Position numbers and translations under genes: made by a program. From the NCBI GenBank assembly GCA_037447655.1, contig JBBHKE010000233.1, positions 1 to 30,373 of the forward strand: 30,373 bases of DNA, in the 5' to 3' direction. A model generated the notes under the pieces. It searched no databases. It was not told the DNA's origin and worked only from the letters and a program-made list of their open reading frames with translations. Shown in pieces: positions 1-10,042 of this stretch. Every line of letters starts with the position of its first letter. The first letter of the stretch is position 1. Origin of the DNA: Zygnema cylindricum. Its lineage: Eukaryota > Streptophyta > Zygnematophyceae > Zygnematales > Zygnemataceae.

Positions 1-7
1 AACAACA
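1..7 (-). repeat. Copia-1 3' LTR, first 7 bases only
   Basis: Read on the minus strand, the purine tract TTTAGGGGAG is followed by TGTTGTT and then the window ends. TGTTG is also how the LTRs of the two other copia elements here begin, directly after the same kind of purine tract. The rest of this LTR lies outside the window, so its length and the target-site duplication cannot be checked. Confidence 0.65.
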
Positions 8-17
8 CTCCCCTAAA
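8..17 (-). other. Copia-1 polypurine tract
   Basis: TTTAGGGGAG on the minus strand lies immediately before the LTR start TGTTG. It matches the position and sequence of the tracts at 23805-23815 (Copia-2) and 16523-16533 (TRG-1). In LTR retrotransposons this tract primes plus-strand DNA synthesis. Confidence 0.65.
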
Positions 18-30
18 GCTTTAGACTTTG

Positions 31-696
31 CTAGTCACTCAGTCCACATGCCTCTCTACTGAACTTCAATTTGGGTGCATGTAAGGGTTTTGTCATCGTA
101 TCAGCTACCATTTTCTCATCCGGTAAATAACTGAACTTCATGACTTTTCCTATCACCTTTTCTCTTACAAAATGTAGCTTGATATCAATGTGCTTACTCT
201 TAAAGTGGTGACTGGGATTAGATGCAATAACGATTGCTGCCTGATTGTCACACCATACTATTTGTGGTCCAGATTGCATAAAGAGAAGCTTTTGGAGAAG
301 AGACTTTACCCAAAGTAACTCGTTAACTGCCGAGCTGGCAGCCATGTACTCAGCCTCCATGCTAGACTGAGTTGTTACCTTCTGAAGTTTGCTGCTCCAG
401 CAGCAAGTTCCACTTTCGATCTTCAGAATGTTTTCGGTGGAGCATCGGCTGGGCATATCTCCGTAGCTTGCATCGCTCCATGTATGGATTTTGACTTTCT
501 CTCCACCGAGAGAGAGTTGAAGATTTCGAGTTCGTGTAAGATAGCGAAGAACTCTCTTTGCTGCCTCATAGTCCGATTTCCTCGGATTTTGCAGGCTTCG
601 GCTCAAGGCTCCAACTGCGGCTGCGATGTCCGGACGAGTACAGTTTATGGAATATATGAGGCTTCCGACTATCTGCCTGTAAGGAATGGAGGACAT
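31..696 (-). pseudogene. Copia-1 pol, RNase H and end of RT
   Basis: This 221-codon open stretch is the C-terminal end of a Ty1/copia polyprotein. It starts in the RT connection (SIPYRQIVGSLIY, CTRPDIAAAVG) and continues through RNase H. RNase H candidates for catalytic residues are all present: Asp in TWSDASYGD, Glu in SSMEAEYMA and Asp in WCDNQAAI. The usual copia ending ADTMTKPL follows. RNase H removes the RNA template during cDNA synthesis. The stretch is open to its natural stop near the PPT, but a frameshift near 700 separates it from the rest of RT, so it is a fragment of a dead element. Family assignment is secure. Confidence 0.9.
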
Positions 697-1958
697 AGAA
701 TCTGCCTCTCTTGTTCCAAAAAATCATCAACCAAAACACCACCATCCGTTTCCGTACCCTTTAACTTCTGCCTGGATTCCAAAGGGGTGGCACTCCCCTT
801 TGCTTTTGACATACCAAACTTTTCTAGCATGTTCCATATTGCTTCTTTCTGAGTTAGATAAATAATTATCTATTTCCTATCTCTTTCTACTTGAATTCCT
901 AGAATATACTTAGCCTCACCCAAGTCTTTCATTTCAAACCGAGAATTCAGATCTGATTTTATTTTATTGATTTCATTGATAGATTTGCTAATCAACAACA
1001 AATCATCTACATATACTGCCACATAAATCACTCCATCCTCACCTTGCATTACATAGACTGAGTGATCTGAACTTATCCTGGTAAAGCCAAGATTGGTTAA
1101 AAACTCATCTAACTTCAGGTTTCATTGTCTCGGAGCCTGTTCTAGACCATACAAGGACTTCAACAATTTACAGATTAGATTTTCTTTCCGTTTTTCGGCA
1201 TACATCTCTAGCTGCTTCATATAAATTACTTCTTCCAAATCACCATACAAAAAAGTCGTCTTAACGTCCATCTGATGCAATTCCATATCCTCTATTGCAG
1301 CAAGAGACGGCAAAACTCTCAAAGTAGGAAAACGAACCACAGGAGAGAAGGTCTCTTGATAATCAATTCCCTCCTTCTGACTTAATCCCTTAACAACCAG
1401 TCTAGCTTTATATCTTTCAATTGTGTTATCAGTATTCAATTTTAATTTGAAGACCCACTTACAACCGATAGCTTTCCTGTTCGGTGGGAGCTCCAGAAGT
1501 TCCCAAGTTTGGGCTTCCCTAATTGACTTTATCTCACCATTTGCAGCCGAGATCCAATGATCATTTTCAGGAACGCAAAAGGCTTCTTGAATAGTAAGCG
1601 GCTCCCCAGTGCTGGCTGAAAAAGCACTCTCCACACGGTCGCCTCGAATGCGGCTGCTTTGCCTTCTTCCCCTCGGAAAATCTGACGCGGGAACTGTTGG
1701 TCCCCTTGTGTTCCGCAGAGGGCGTGTACTGGTAGGAGCAGCTGTGAAAGTAGGATTTGATGGCCCAGAGACATTCGAAAGAGAGGTAGAGGAAGTATTA
1801 GAATATAGAGTAAAAGGTACCTGCTCAAGAATGATATACTCTTGTATTTTCTCATTCATTTCAGCTGCATCCATACTAAAAACATCCACATATTGACTCT
1901 CTTCTTTAATCTGAATATTCTTGGCTGTCTGAAGGCATCCTCTCTGAGGGTTATACAC
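697..1958 (-). pseudogene. Copia-1 pol, reverse transcriptase
   Basis: The stretch 1958-1122 reads through the copia RT N-terminus: WELLELP, GCKWVFKLKLN, ERYKARLVVKG, the first catalytic Asp in MDVKTTFLYGD, and KSLYGLEQAPRQ. A TGA at 1122-1124 replaces the Trp that normally follows. The same frame continues to the catalytic YVDD motif at 1002-1013, then DLGEAKYILGIQ. A second stop (TAG, 870-872) follows, and a frameshift near 700 leads to the RNase H frame. The N-terminal 90 codons are the Ser/Pro/Arg-rich linker that precedes RT in copia polyproteins. The active-site motifs survive but the reading frame does not. Confidence 0.9.
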
Positions 1959-1987
1959 TCTTTAGCCTGCAGATTCATTATCATAGC

Positions 1988-2968
1988 CTAAGAAATCACC
2001 AGGTACACATTTTGGAATAAGCTTCCAATTAGGAAGATTATCCAAGATAAAGCATTTGCTACTGAAAACTCTAAAATAACCAACATTTGGTTTTTCTTGC
2101 CTGTCCATACTTCATAAGGTGTTTTACCCTTAACAGCTGGGGTTTCTACTCTATTTCTGATGTAGGGAGCACAATGAAAAGCTTCCCCCCAAAACTTTGG
2201 ATCCACACATTTATCGACCATCATAGAGCGAGCACATTCAGTCAAAGTTTGATTAAGTCTCTCCGGCCACACCATTTTGTTCCAGTGTGTACGGAGCAGT
2301 AAATTCACAAGAGATGCCATTTTCTTTTAAGAAATCAGCAGAGGTATGGGATACATACTCTCCACCATTATCTGTCCGGAAAGCAAGAATAGATTTGCCG
2401 TGAAGTTTCTCCACCCACATTTTGTAGTGCTTAAAGTGAGTGAAGATTCGCTCTTCTCCTTCATGAAGTATAAGCGACTGTACCGAGAGTAGTCGTCTGT
2501 AAAGGTGACAAAATAGCGGTTGCCACCAAGAGAGAGAACTTTGGAAGGGCCGAAGACATCAGAGTGAATAATACCAAGGAGATCTGTGGCTCGATGATCA
2601 GAAACTTGTGGGAGGGGAAGCTTGTGAAGCTTTCCGAGAGCACAACCATCACAAACATGAGACTCTTTTTGACCGAGCTTGACTCCCTCTATCATATCAT
2701 TCTTTATCATCTTAGTAAGTCTCTCATGATGCATATGACCAAGTCTTTTATGCCACAAAACATTATCACATAGGACACTAGAGTAAGCAAAATATATTTT
2801 ATTAGCCAGGTCCATGCGGTACAAAAAGTTTGGGCCTCTAGTTCCTACTAGAGCTACCCTTCCCTCCTTGCTCACTATTTTATTGCCGTTTTTTTGGAGA
2901 ACCTCAAAGCCTTTGCTTTCAGCTACAGACGTAGAAAACAAATTTTTCTTAAACTTTGGAACATACAA
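1988..2968 (-). pseudogene. Copia-1 pol, GAG-pre-integrase and integrase
   Basis: Two open stretches (2968-2327 and 2320-1988) make up the integrase. The GAG-pre-integrase motif LWHKRLGHMHHERLTKM and the zinc-binding CDGCALGK come first. The core follows, with Asp in IIHSDVFGPS and FTDDYSRYS, a second Asp in RTDNGGEYVS (about 2355-2385, in a shifted frame), and the Glu region around NGVA and ERLNQTL. An extra G near 2263 shifts the frame just before that Glu. The C-terminal part has PKFWGEAFHCAPYIRNR and TPYEVWTGKKN. Integrase would join the cDNA into the host genome; here at least two frameshifts break it. Confidence 0.88.
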
Positions 2969-3138
2969 GACATCGTACAGAGTTCCTTAACAACCTTTCC
3001 ATCTATCACACAATCCAGATCTATATTTCCTTTGGCATTTAATTGAACAGCATAAAATATCTGACGTAAAGGAATAGAAGACATCTCCTTAAACCAAGAC
3101 TTGTTCCAACACATGTGTGAAGAGCTGCCGGAATCCAT
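2923..3138 (-). pseudogene. Copia-1 pol, aspartic protease
   Basis: DSGSSSHM is the copia protease active site (Asp-Ser/Thr-Gly) and lies at the start of this stretch. The catalytic Asp is intact. The reading moves to another frame near 2970, where the end of the domain (YVPKFKKNLFSTS) continues into the GAG-pre-integrase region. The protease would cut the Gag-Pol precursor. The gap to the Gag stretch at 3238 holds a short unassigned linker with stops. Confidence 0.8.
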
Positions 3139-3237
3139 TATCTATCTGAGGTCCTTTTCTCCTTCCATCATGTCGAGTTTGGCAAGAGTAAATAACTCTT
3201 CGTCACTAGTTTTTGGAAAACTGGTCACATAAGGTTT

Positions 3238-4185
3238 TTATTCCTCGATCTTTTTTTTCTCCAATTTCGTATCCTCCGCTGAAAACGCAACAGTTTTATT
3301 CAGGGGTCTTTGAGGAATAGAAGGTCCGCGATGTCTCCATCCTTTCCGAAAGATACATGTTTCAAGAGCTTTTATATACATAGGACAAGATTTGAAGGAG
3401 TGACCATCTGTATAGCAATAAACACATTTCTCAAACTGGGGATTAAACTGATTCCCTTGATATCTACTTTCTCTCTGAAATTGAGCCGTGAAGGCTACAG
3501 CTGGTTTCCCAGATCCTAAAACTGAATGAGTGGCTTCTTCTGACAAGATAAACTCTTTAGCTGTTTGTAAATTCTAAAGAGGTTTGGACAATTTTTTTCA
3601 TTTCATCTGAGGCTCCTTTATATTCACTAGGTAGCCCCTTTAAGAGAATCATGGCCTGATGATAAGGGGGGAAAGTCCCCCCAGAACATGCATTTTCTGA
3701 CAATAACATTCGAAACCGATTAGTGTCTTCCACCATGCTGTCGCCTGTGTACTTATACTCATAGATCTGACCAGCAGTTATAATCTCATGCTGGTCACTA
3801 GCTCTAACATAAGAAGATTTCAAAGCATACCACAAATATGACGCATTTGTAACATTATTATATGTCATATGCAATTCTTTTGATATCATAAGCTTCACTA
3901 AATGCAAAGCTTGGTCATTTTTCTGATCAAAGCTGGCATCAGATGGGATCCATTTAAGACATCAATAAGTTTCACATGCTTGAAGTAAGACTTAATCAAA
4001 TCTGCCCAATACAGATATTCACGTCCATGAAAGACTGGAATTCGTGAAGTCGGGTGCGTGACCTGTTGTTCTGAGACAACTGCTGGTATTGAAGATGAAG
4101 AAGAAGCAGCAGTAGTAGTCATTGTAGAACAAAACAAGAGAAGAAGCTTCCACAAATACCAATGGCAAAACAACAACTTTGACAA
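3238..4185 (-). pseudogene. Copia-1 gag
   Basis: Three overlapping or adjoining open stretches (4185-3898, 3907-3557, 3546-3238) form a copia Gag. A likely start is the ATG at 4121-4123, giving MTTTAASSSSSIPAVV, then IPVFHGREYLYWADLIKSYF, the conserved N-terminal part of this capsid family. The middle stretch is the capsid-like (UBN2-type) region. The last has an intact zinc knuckle, CVYCYTDGHSFKSC (CX2CX4HX4C), which binds the element RNA in virus-like particles. Two frame changes break the gene. The Ser-rich leader resembles the 26-codon leader at 28958-29038. Confidence 0.85.
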
Positions 4186-4910
4186 ACAATAACTTTCAAT
4201 ACAGGAACAAAATAGTAATACAAATCTACCACAATGTAGATATTATACAAAGGAACACACACATAAAATTTCACTTAATTTTGCTCAAAGATCTTTGAGA
4301 TATTAAGAGGTAAATTGTCATAAAACCGAGTGTACAGTTTTTCATATCATTTGTTCCTAATGAATCAAAATTTACTAAGTCCTACTTCTATACACTGAAA
4401 CTACACTAAGCTGTACGGAGGCATTCCAGCAGTACATCTAACATTCTAACACAACAAATACTGTGAGTATATTTGTATATTAAAGGTATGTCATAAACCA
4501 CATTCTCAACACTAAACAACTAATTCACTACAAACAAAATTATGTTCTACCAAATATTTACACTGAAGTTTCAATATTGTAAAGTGATAGTGATCTAGTC
4601 ATGCTCGATAGTATTTGTTGGCGGCGGCTGTCAGCTGTCCGATTAGAGGATTTGGCACCATAGATGTGACTTCACGAAGTACCGTGGTCCCACCGAATTT
4701 TCGTACGTCCACGGAGGACATACTCACGCATTTCTCTCAAGTGACGACGCGTGTCCCAAGTGTGAATGAACCGTGAACTCCCAACTTCACTGTCACACTA
4801 ATTTTGGTAAGTACTGAACCGAACTCAACCAAAAATAACTTAAGTCTTCAACAACTCTCTCTCCCTCACTGTTGAGGCATAGAAAAGACTAAATCTTTCT
4901 AAAAACAACA
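4163..4910 (-). repeat. Copia-1 probable 5' LTR
   Basis: On the minus strand an end in TTTTGCCA at 4163 is followed by TTGGTATTTGTGG, whose TGGTAT matches only the start of the standard initiator-tRNA site, so the primer site is weakly supported. The outer end is placed at 4910 because AACAACA there equals the 7 LTR bases seen at 1-7; 4853 is an alternative. Two segments support LTR identity: ATCGGACAGCTGACAGCCGC (about 4621-4645) resembles the U3 of TRG-1 near 16107-16140, and a GTAGGACTTA block (about 4395) is shared with the LTR-like copies at 13040 and 28640. Boundaries are approximate. Confidence 0.45.
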
Positions 4911-5864
4911 GGTTTTCCAGCGATGACATAGCCTCATAGCTAAAGGATTTTCCACGATGACACAATGTCCATATTGGTTTTTGGTTAAATGTCAATATTG
5001 CCTTATTGTTGTTCAGCGACAACACATTCTCGTTGCCGGTTGGTCTTCTAGTTAGAGATAGTGCTGAAGTCAGTTGTTTGGACAACGATGACAATGAACT
5101 ATCGCTGGTTTATAATAAAAAAATTGTCATCATTTCATAGCAGTCGCAAACACGTAAAAAACAAAATCTTTTGGTAAAAAATAAAAAAAATACATATATC
5201 AATAGAAAAAACAGCATTAACATCCCCATTGGAGTATTATTCGCTTAAAAATATTTAACATAATAAATATTTCATCACAATCATTTATTATGTATGTCAA
5301 AAATGACAATTATTGCTCCAAAAAATTAACACTATTTTACACATTTTGAATCAGAATATAGGCTCTGAACTTTGGAAAACTTCTCTATCTTTCCACTTTC
5401 TCATGAATCTTCTCTCTATTCTCTCCTTTGTATTCCCTTTTTATGCAAATGATTTCACGATCATCTTCTAGGGCAGGAAAAATATAAAGTCCACTCTAAT
5501 ATGCTATCGCAAATAAATCAAACATATAAACAATAAAGACAATAGCTGTACTTAAAACTGACTTCCGGTCCCTATCTCAAAACTAATGATTTTTGTTCAT
5601 CGCCTACTTTTGTTTGTCAGTTACTGTACTTCGAATCCAGTACATGTTCCCATGCCTCCCTTAGAAAATTTTATGTCGATTGATAAGAAAAACAAAATGA
5701 TATTCCATGGCATCGTTCACTAGTGGCACGATGACTGTCCTCCGTATGGCCCGGAACGCACGGTTAACTCACAAAGGTTCTGCGTTTTGCTGTTGGCCGC
5801 AGCCACGGTGGCTCGCCTCTAGATCCCTGCTGTGTTGGTAAGCCTGTATTCCCACCATGAAAAA
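4911..5864. other. AT-rich DNA with no recognised gene
   Basis: Open stretches are short and unlike known proteins. The left end has two similar 19-base segments (TTTCCAGCGATGACATAG-like near 4915 and TTTTCCACGATGACACAA near 4949). A GC-richer patch is at 5725-5830. No RNA gene, promoter or transposon protein was recognised. Confidence 0.4.
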
Positions 5865-5980
5865 GGTAAAATAGGCAAAATTGATAAATGTGTATTCGAA
5901 AAATCAAGATGGTGAAATGGGCAAAATTGATAAGAGTATATTTTGGGGGTCGTATTGGTAAAATGGGCAAAAAATCATAA
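5865..5980 (+). repeat. Three imperfect short direct repeats
   Basis: Three copies of a 23-24 base unit (GGTAAAATAGGCAAAATTGA and relatives) start at 5865, 5911 and 5957, 46 bases apart. The regular spacing suggests a degenerate 46-base tandem array of two and a half units. No function is apparent. Confidence 0.65.
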
Positions 5981-6745
5981 TTGGGCACTCTTTTTAAAAA
6001 AATGATAACAAATCCTAAAAAAGGCAAATGGGGATACTTGTAATCAAAATGGTAACATGGGGGAAACTTAATAGGTTCACACTAGTGTGGTCAAAATGAT
6101 AAAAATGCGAAAAATGGTAGTTTTTCTTTCGCAAAAGGAGACTTTTGATGACTCTCAAAGTTAGTCAAATTGACTTTTTCTGCCAACTCATTTTTTCACA
6201 TTTTTTTTTCATTTTGTTACAGGCAAGAGGATGATTTTCAAAACAGACATGACATCATTAAAAAATATAAACAAAAAGACATATATAACATGTGACATTT
6301 AGTGTATTCAAAAAAATAGGACAATGCCAATACATAAAAAAAGCTTGAGAACTTACTACCAAATACACTGTTTTTATTTGAGGGAGATAAAAGAGAGCAG
6401 CTTTTCCCTTTCACCAAAAAAAAAACATCCTCAATCACACATCATAGATATTCCAAAACTTTCCATATACCTACAGTTGATGAGTTTTCCTCGAATTTTC
6501 GAGGCACTGAAATTTTTTACTGTTATAATCTTTTCTCACCTTTTAATCGGGGCCCACAAAGTCGGAATGAATGACATCTATTGTGGTTCCGCTCAAACCC
6601 TAACAATGGACCTTTATTCCCCAATTAATGCATTTAAAATACTACTTTTTCCCACATTTGGTCTTCCGGTAGTAGCAATTGCCAATGGTCAATTTTCCTC
6701 ATCGCCCTCGCCAAAAAAAAACCTACAAGTCCCCTAAATACGAAC
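5981..6745. other. AT-rich intergenic DNA
   Basis: This segment has homopolymer runs and short open stretches without recognisable domains. The longest, 6324-6737 on the plus strand, has a composition typical of random AT-rich DNA. No feature is called. Confidence 0.35.
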
Positions 6746-7070
6746 GATCTTGCCACGTCATCGATGGTGGAGTTGGCGGGCAGCAAAATGTTCGCCATTT
6801 CCTCCTGCAAAATTCAAATATGTAAGAATATCGCGTGAAAGCTGATGATGACGTGGGCGGAGTGTAATCCATGTCGGTGAAAGAGGAGGCGGGACTTTCA
6901 CTGATCCCTGTTCCAAAAATGTTGAACAGACTTTCAGGATGGCGGCGCAGTCGTCAGATTCCACACCGAACCCTAAAAGGAAAGAGTGGTTGTGATTGGT
7001 CCAAGAGGATTTTATTTTGTGAGGTCTGTCCGCATTTGGCGTGACCTTACGCCACATATCACCCACTCCA
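6746..7070. other. GC-richer patch of unknown origin
   Basis: Base composition rises clearly compared with both flanks. On the plus strand an ATG near 6940 opens a short reading frame, MAAQSSDSTPNPKRKEWL then stop, which has the look of a first-exon N-terminus. The opposite strand has a 102-codon open stretch (7066-6758) across the same patch, which could be a shadow. Neither matches a family I can name. A captured gene fragment or a relict first exon are possible; a chance open frame is equally possible. Confidence 0.25.
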
Positions 7071-7710
7071 AATATTGTATGTTTACTCTTTTTTTGTATA
7101 TTTTGTTACTCTAATTCATGTCCAAGTATGTTAAAAAACCCATATTAGAGTTAAAAGTTACTCCTTTTTAGGGACATTTCGGTAAAATTTACGCTAAAAC
7201 AGACGCGATCCTATATAAGAATACAATTTTAATGAAATTGGTGCGAAGTTCCCTATTCTAACTAAATACGCGGAACGTCAACGGCAGTTACAAAGTTATT
7301 ATAGAAATAAACGCAAACACGTGTTGTCGCCGTTATCCTATAAACTTGTAACATGTAACTTAAGGTTAATGTTCTCACTGACGACGATGTTGTCGACGGA
7401 TGAAAGATATGCGAACGGATTTTTTTCGATGTGATTGAGTCTTTTGTTTATTGCGACTCCACGTGCGACCGCGGGTCTATTAAATCGGTATTTGTACCTT
7501 TTTATTTAAAAAAGTACAATATTGCACGGTTCGACGTCGTCCGTACTCCACACTATTTAAAAATAACCTATATTAGATTTTTTTACGCTAATTAAACCTC
7601 ACCTAAATTAGAATAATGAAAAAAATAGAATCGATTACTCTATTTGATGTGATATAGTCGAAATTTCGAGCGACCGAATTAGAGTAATTTACTCTAATTA
7701 CGATTCGCGG
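7071..7710. other. AT-rich DNA ending in an 11-bp palindrome
   Basis: No coding signal. TTACTCTAATT occurs near 7095 and again at 7689-7699, where it pairs with AATTAGAGTAA (7677-7687) around a single central base. This palindrome lies 11 bases before the gypsy LTR-like repeat. A related end (TTTACTCTAAT, 8 variable bases, GCGGTGTA) recurs near 25177-25205. Confidence 0.4.
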
Positions 7711-8010
7711 TGTAGTAATAAAGGATCAAACTTTGTTCGTAAATGGGTATTTAAAGGATCGAACTTTGTTCGTAAATGGGTATTTAATTGTAACGAATAT
7801 AGAGTTATGAATTTGGTAGACGTCCGCCAAAGAATTGACCGATTTGGAGTTGTGTTTCGAAAGTTATGTCGGTTGGTGTATTTAGGCGACAGCGTGAGGT
7901 CATAACAACAAATGAGTGTTCGCTATAACCGGTTAAGGGTCAAATTGGTAGCGGAATTTCCGGATAAGGTTCAATAAAGTACTATTAGTCGTTTGGTACC
8001 CTTGATGTTC
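7711..8010 (+). repeat. Gypsy-1 left LTR-like repeat
   Basis: From TGTAGTAATAAAGGATC this segment matches 11425 onward (TGTTGGAACAATAATAAAGG) through several hundred bases, including the blocks GGTGTATT, GGCGACAGCG, GAGTGTTCG, GGGTTAAGGGTCAAATT-like and ATAAAGTACTA, up to about the sequence GATGTT. The first few bases differ by a small deletion. The copy then continues into the MITE-like sequence at 8011. It is read as the 5' LTR of the gypsy remnant because the second copy directly follows a purine-rich tract after the integrase end. Confidence 0.6.
7720..7785 (+). repeat. 33-bp tandem duplication in left LTR
   Basis: The unit AAAGGATC(A/G)AACTTTGTT to GGGTATTT is present twice in a row (7720-7752, 7753-7785) with one base different. 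The right LTR copy has the unit once, so the duplication arose after the LTRs separated, probably by slippage. Confidence 0.85.
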
Positions 8011-8396
8011 AAATCGCGCGATTTTTTCTTTTTTTGCGATTGAAACGTATAATTCGTGACTTTTGAAAAAATCGCAAAAAATTGTGATGTCCTTTCTGTC
8101 CTGTAAACTAAATGGCTAATTTACGGACACTGTATGGTATTTTACGATAGCTGTACGTATTTGTACAATAAATGTCTCGTGAACTAAACAGCTAATTTAC
8201 AGAAACTGTACGGTATTTTACAATAGTTGTACGGTTTTGTACAATAAATTTACAGGATTTGACGAAAAGATACGTTGCACTTCGTAGTACTTTCTGTCCG
8301 GTAAACTGAACAAATTTTTTTATAGAAATGTACGGAATTGTACCATAAATGTACGAACTATTACAAAAAGATACGGAAAATGTTCGAAGAAAGGTT
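8011..8396 (+). mobile_element. MITE-like sequence, left copy
   Basis: This segment is the reverse complement of much of 12130-12440. Shared blocks include GTATAATTCGTGACTTTTG, ACGAAAAGATACGTTGCACT, CTTCGTAGTACTTTCTGTC and TACGGTATTTTACGATAGC. It has no coding capacity and is rich in short TGTACGG and ATTTTAC words. A 76-base unit is repeated in tandem at 8106-8181 and 8182-8257. A non-coding repeat present in both orientations fits a MITE or similar DNA transposon; the ends are not fixed by a target-site duplication. Confidence 0.5.
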
Positions 8397-8892
8397 AAGG
8401 GTGAAGTTCCATCATACGTTTCTGTAATTCTACGGCAAACTCTACAGACCAGGTCGATTGAGTCAATGTTCCATCACGTAGAGTCTGTAAGCCACGTGTT
8501 CTAAAATGACAGGCGCCACGCAAGCTACAATCCGATATTGAATATCTTTTAGATTTTTAGCACCGACAAATGTAGCTTCAAATCTTCGCTTTCGTACCAT
8601 GTACCTGCGTACGAAGTAATCATACTACAAAACTTTTATACTTTTTGCAGACGCTAGTCTGTACGCCAACTCATTTTTTAGGGTTTTTTTTTCCGAACAT
8701 AACGAAAGTCCTTTGAGAGAAATAGTGTGACAAACAAAAGCTATTGAAAAAAGCGTGACGAATGAATGCTACGAAATGTCGTTTTTATTTTCGGTTGTAT
8801 TTTGGAAAGCGCGTGTCATGTGCAAATCTTAAGATTTTTTGTTGGTTTTCCATCATGACACGTAGCTTAATCGTCCAGCGTGTCACGAACTT
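8397..8892. other. Non-coding DNA, possible LTR remainder
   Basis: No open frame or known motif. The segment may be the rest of the left LTR or older host DNA; I could not align it convincingly with the right LTR region. Confidence 0.25.
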
Positions 8893-8951
8893 TTTTTTTC
8901 TGTATCTACCAACCCACCTCCTCGAGGTGGGTTGACAATTACAGAAAAAAA
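8893..8951. repeat. 59-bp interrupted palindrome
   Basis: Outer arms TTTTTTTCTGTA (8893-8904) and TACAGAAAAAAA (8940-8951) are perfect complements. Inner arms CAACCCACCTC (8910-8920) and GAGGTGGGTTG (8924-8934) are perfect complements around a 3-base loop. The unpaired segments between them are 5 bases on each side. It would fold into a strong hairpin. Confidence 0.85.
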
Positions 8952-9149
8952 TGAAGCGAACTCCTCGCAGATGAACATCCGACGACCAGTATTACCTCCA
9001 AGATCTTCGGAGAGTATCGACAAGATTCTCTGTAATGTTGTTTTTTCATATAAAAACAAAATAGGCGGTACGATTTTGGTACGGAGGGTCGCGAATTTCT
9101 GTAAACTACGCCACTTTTTGCGTGATAGAATGTCACCCTAAGGGAAATT
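8952..9149. other. Spacer before the gypsy pol breakpoint
   Basis: A 70-codon open frame begins at 8932 and runs through here without any recognised domain. Gypsy similarity starts abruptly at about 9150, so the junction between this DNA and pol marks a deletion or rearrangement that removed gag, protease and the RT palm. Confidence 0.35.
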
Positions 9150-9866
9150 AAATTATATGGAAATTTGTCAAAATTCAATTTTCTTAAAAGTGAACAATTA
9201 TTTTTGGGACATATAGTTAGTTTGGAAGGTGTTAAAACAGATCCATCTAAAATTACTACAATCCAAAATTGGACGCAACCTACTAATGTCACAAAAGTTA
9301 GATCATTTTTGGGATTCGTCACTTATTACAGGCAATTTATCAAGAGCTTCAGTATCATTGTCGCACGTTTGACAGATTTACTACAAGCAAAAGAGACGTT
9401 TGTGTGGGGAGCTGATCAAGAAGGAGCTTTCGAAGAACTAAATGAGAAGTTGACCTCTGCCCTTACACAGGTGTATCCCAATCGTGTTGGAGAGTTTGAA
9501 GGTTTGATCACCACATATGTATCTGATAAAGGTTTAGGTGCAGTCATAAGTCAGAAGGTTGGCAAACATTTTCATCTTATTGCTTTTGAGTCTAGGAAAT
9601 TTAATGATGCAAAAAACATTTACCCAACACAAGAAAAATAATTACTTCTAATTGCTCATGCATTGGTGAAATGGCGTTGCTATTTGCATAATAAAAATTC
9701 ACGGTTCATTGTGACAATAAAGCTTTTTTTTTTTTATCTACAAAGACAAAGTGATGCACAAATATTGACAGTTGTTAGACAGATTAGGTGGATACAAAAA
9801 TTGGCATATTTCAAATTTAACGTCAAACATATTTATGGAAAGACAAATGTAGTGATAGGTCCTTAA
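9150..9866 (+). pseudogene. Gypsy-1 pol, RT end and RNase H
   Basis: The reading begins inside RT at FNFLKSEQLFLGHIVS, followed by GVKTDPSKITTI, VRSFLGFVTYYRQFIKSFS and the RNase H domain (FVWGADQEGAFEELNEKL). Typical Ty3/gypsy elements have TDASDKGLGAVLSQ at the RNase H start; here it is TYVSDKGLGAVISQ, so the first catalytic Asp appears to be Tyr. A TAA at 9639-9641 splits the domain. The second part (9663-9866) keeps HALVKWRCYL, RQIRWIQKLAYFKFNVKHI and YGKTNVVIG, the standard domain end. The RT finger and palm are absent. Confidence 0.88.
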
Positions 9867-10042
9867 AGCATATATTTTGAAATAGATGTAATGGTTCATG
9901 ATAAATTACATTTAGATGGTATTAAAATGGTTATGATAACGATCATTACTTTGTTGTAATTTGCAATAATCTTTCCGAAAGAATTTTTGACCCATTCAAT
10001 GAGAGGAATTTCAAAAACTTTCAAATAAGCGATGGTTTACTG
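9867..10042 (+). pseudogene. Gypsy-1 pol, linker between RNase H and integrase
   Basis: AT-rich sequence with stops, in the place where chromovirus pol has a poorly conserved linker. The frame recovers near 10021 (ISDGLL) and a TAG at 10043-10045 precedes the integrase zinc-binding region. Confidence 0.5.

Noticed and set aside
484-852. 122-codon plus-strand open stretch
   Set aside because: Antisense to the Copia-1 RT and RNase H coding region; a shadow.
5865-5980. CRISPR-like array
   Set aside because: Only three imperfect repeats with unequal similarity, in eukaryotic DNA.
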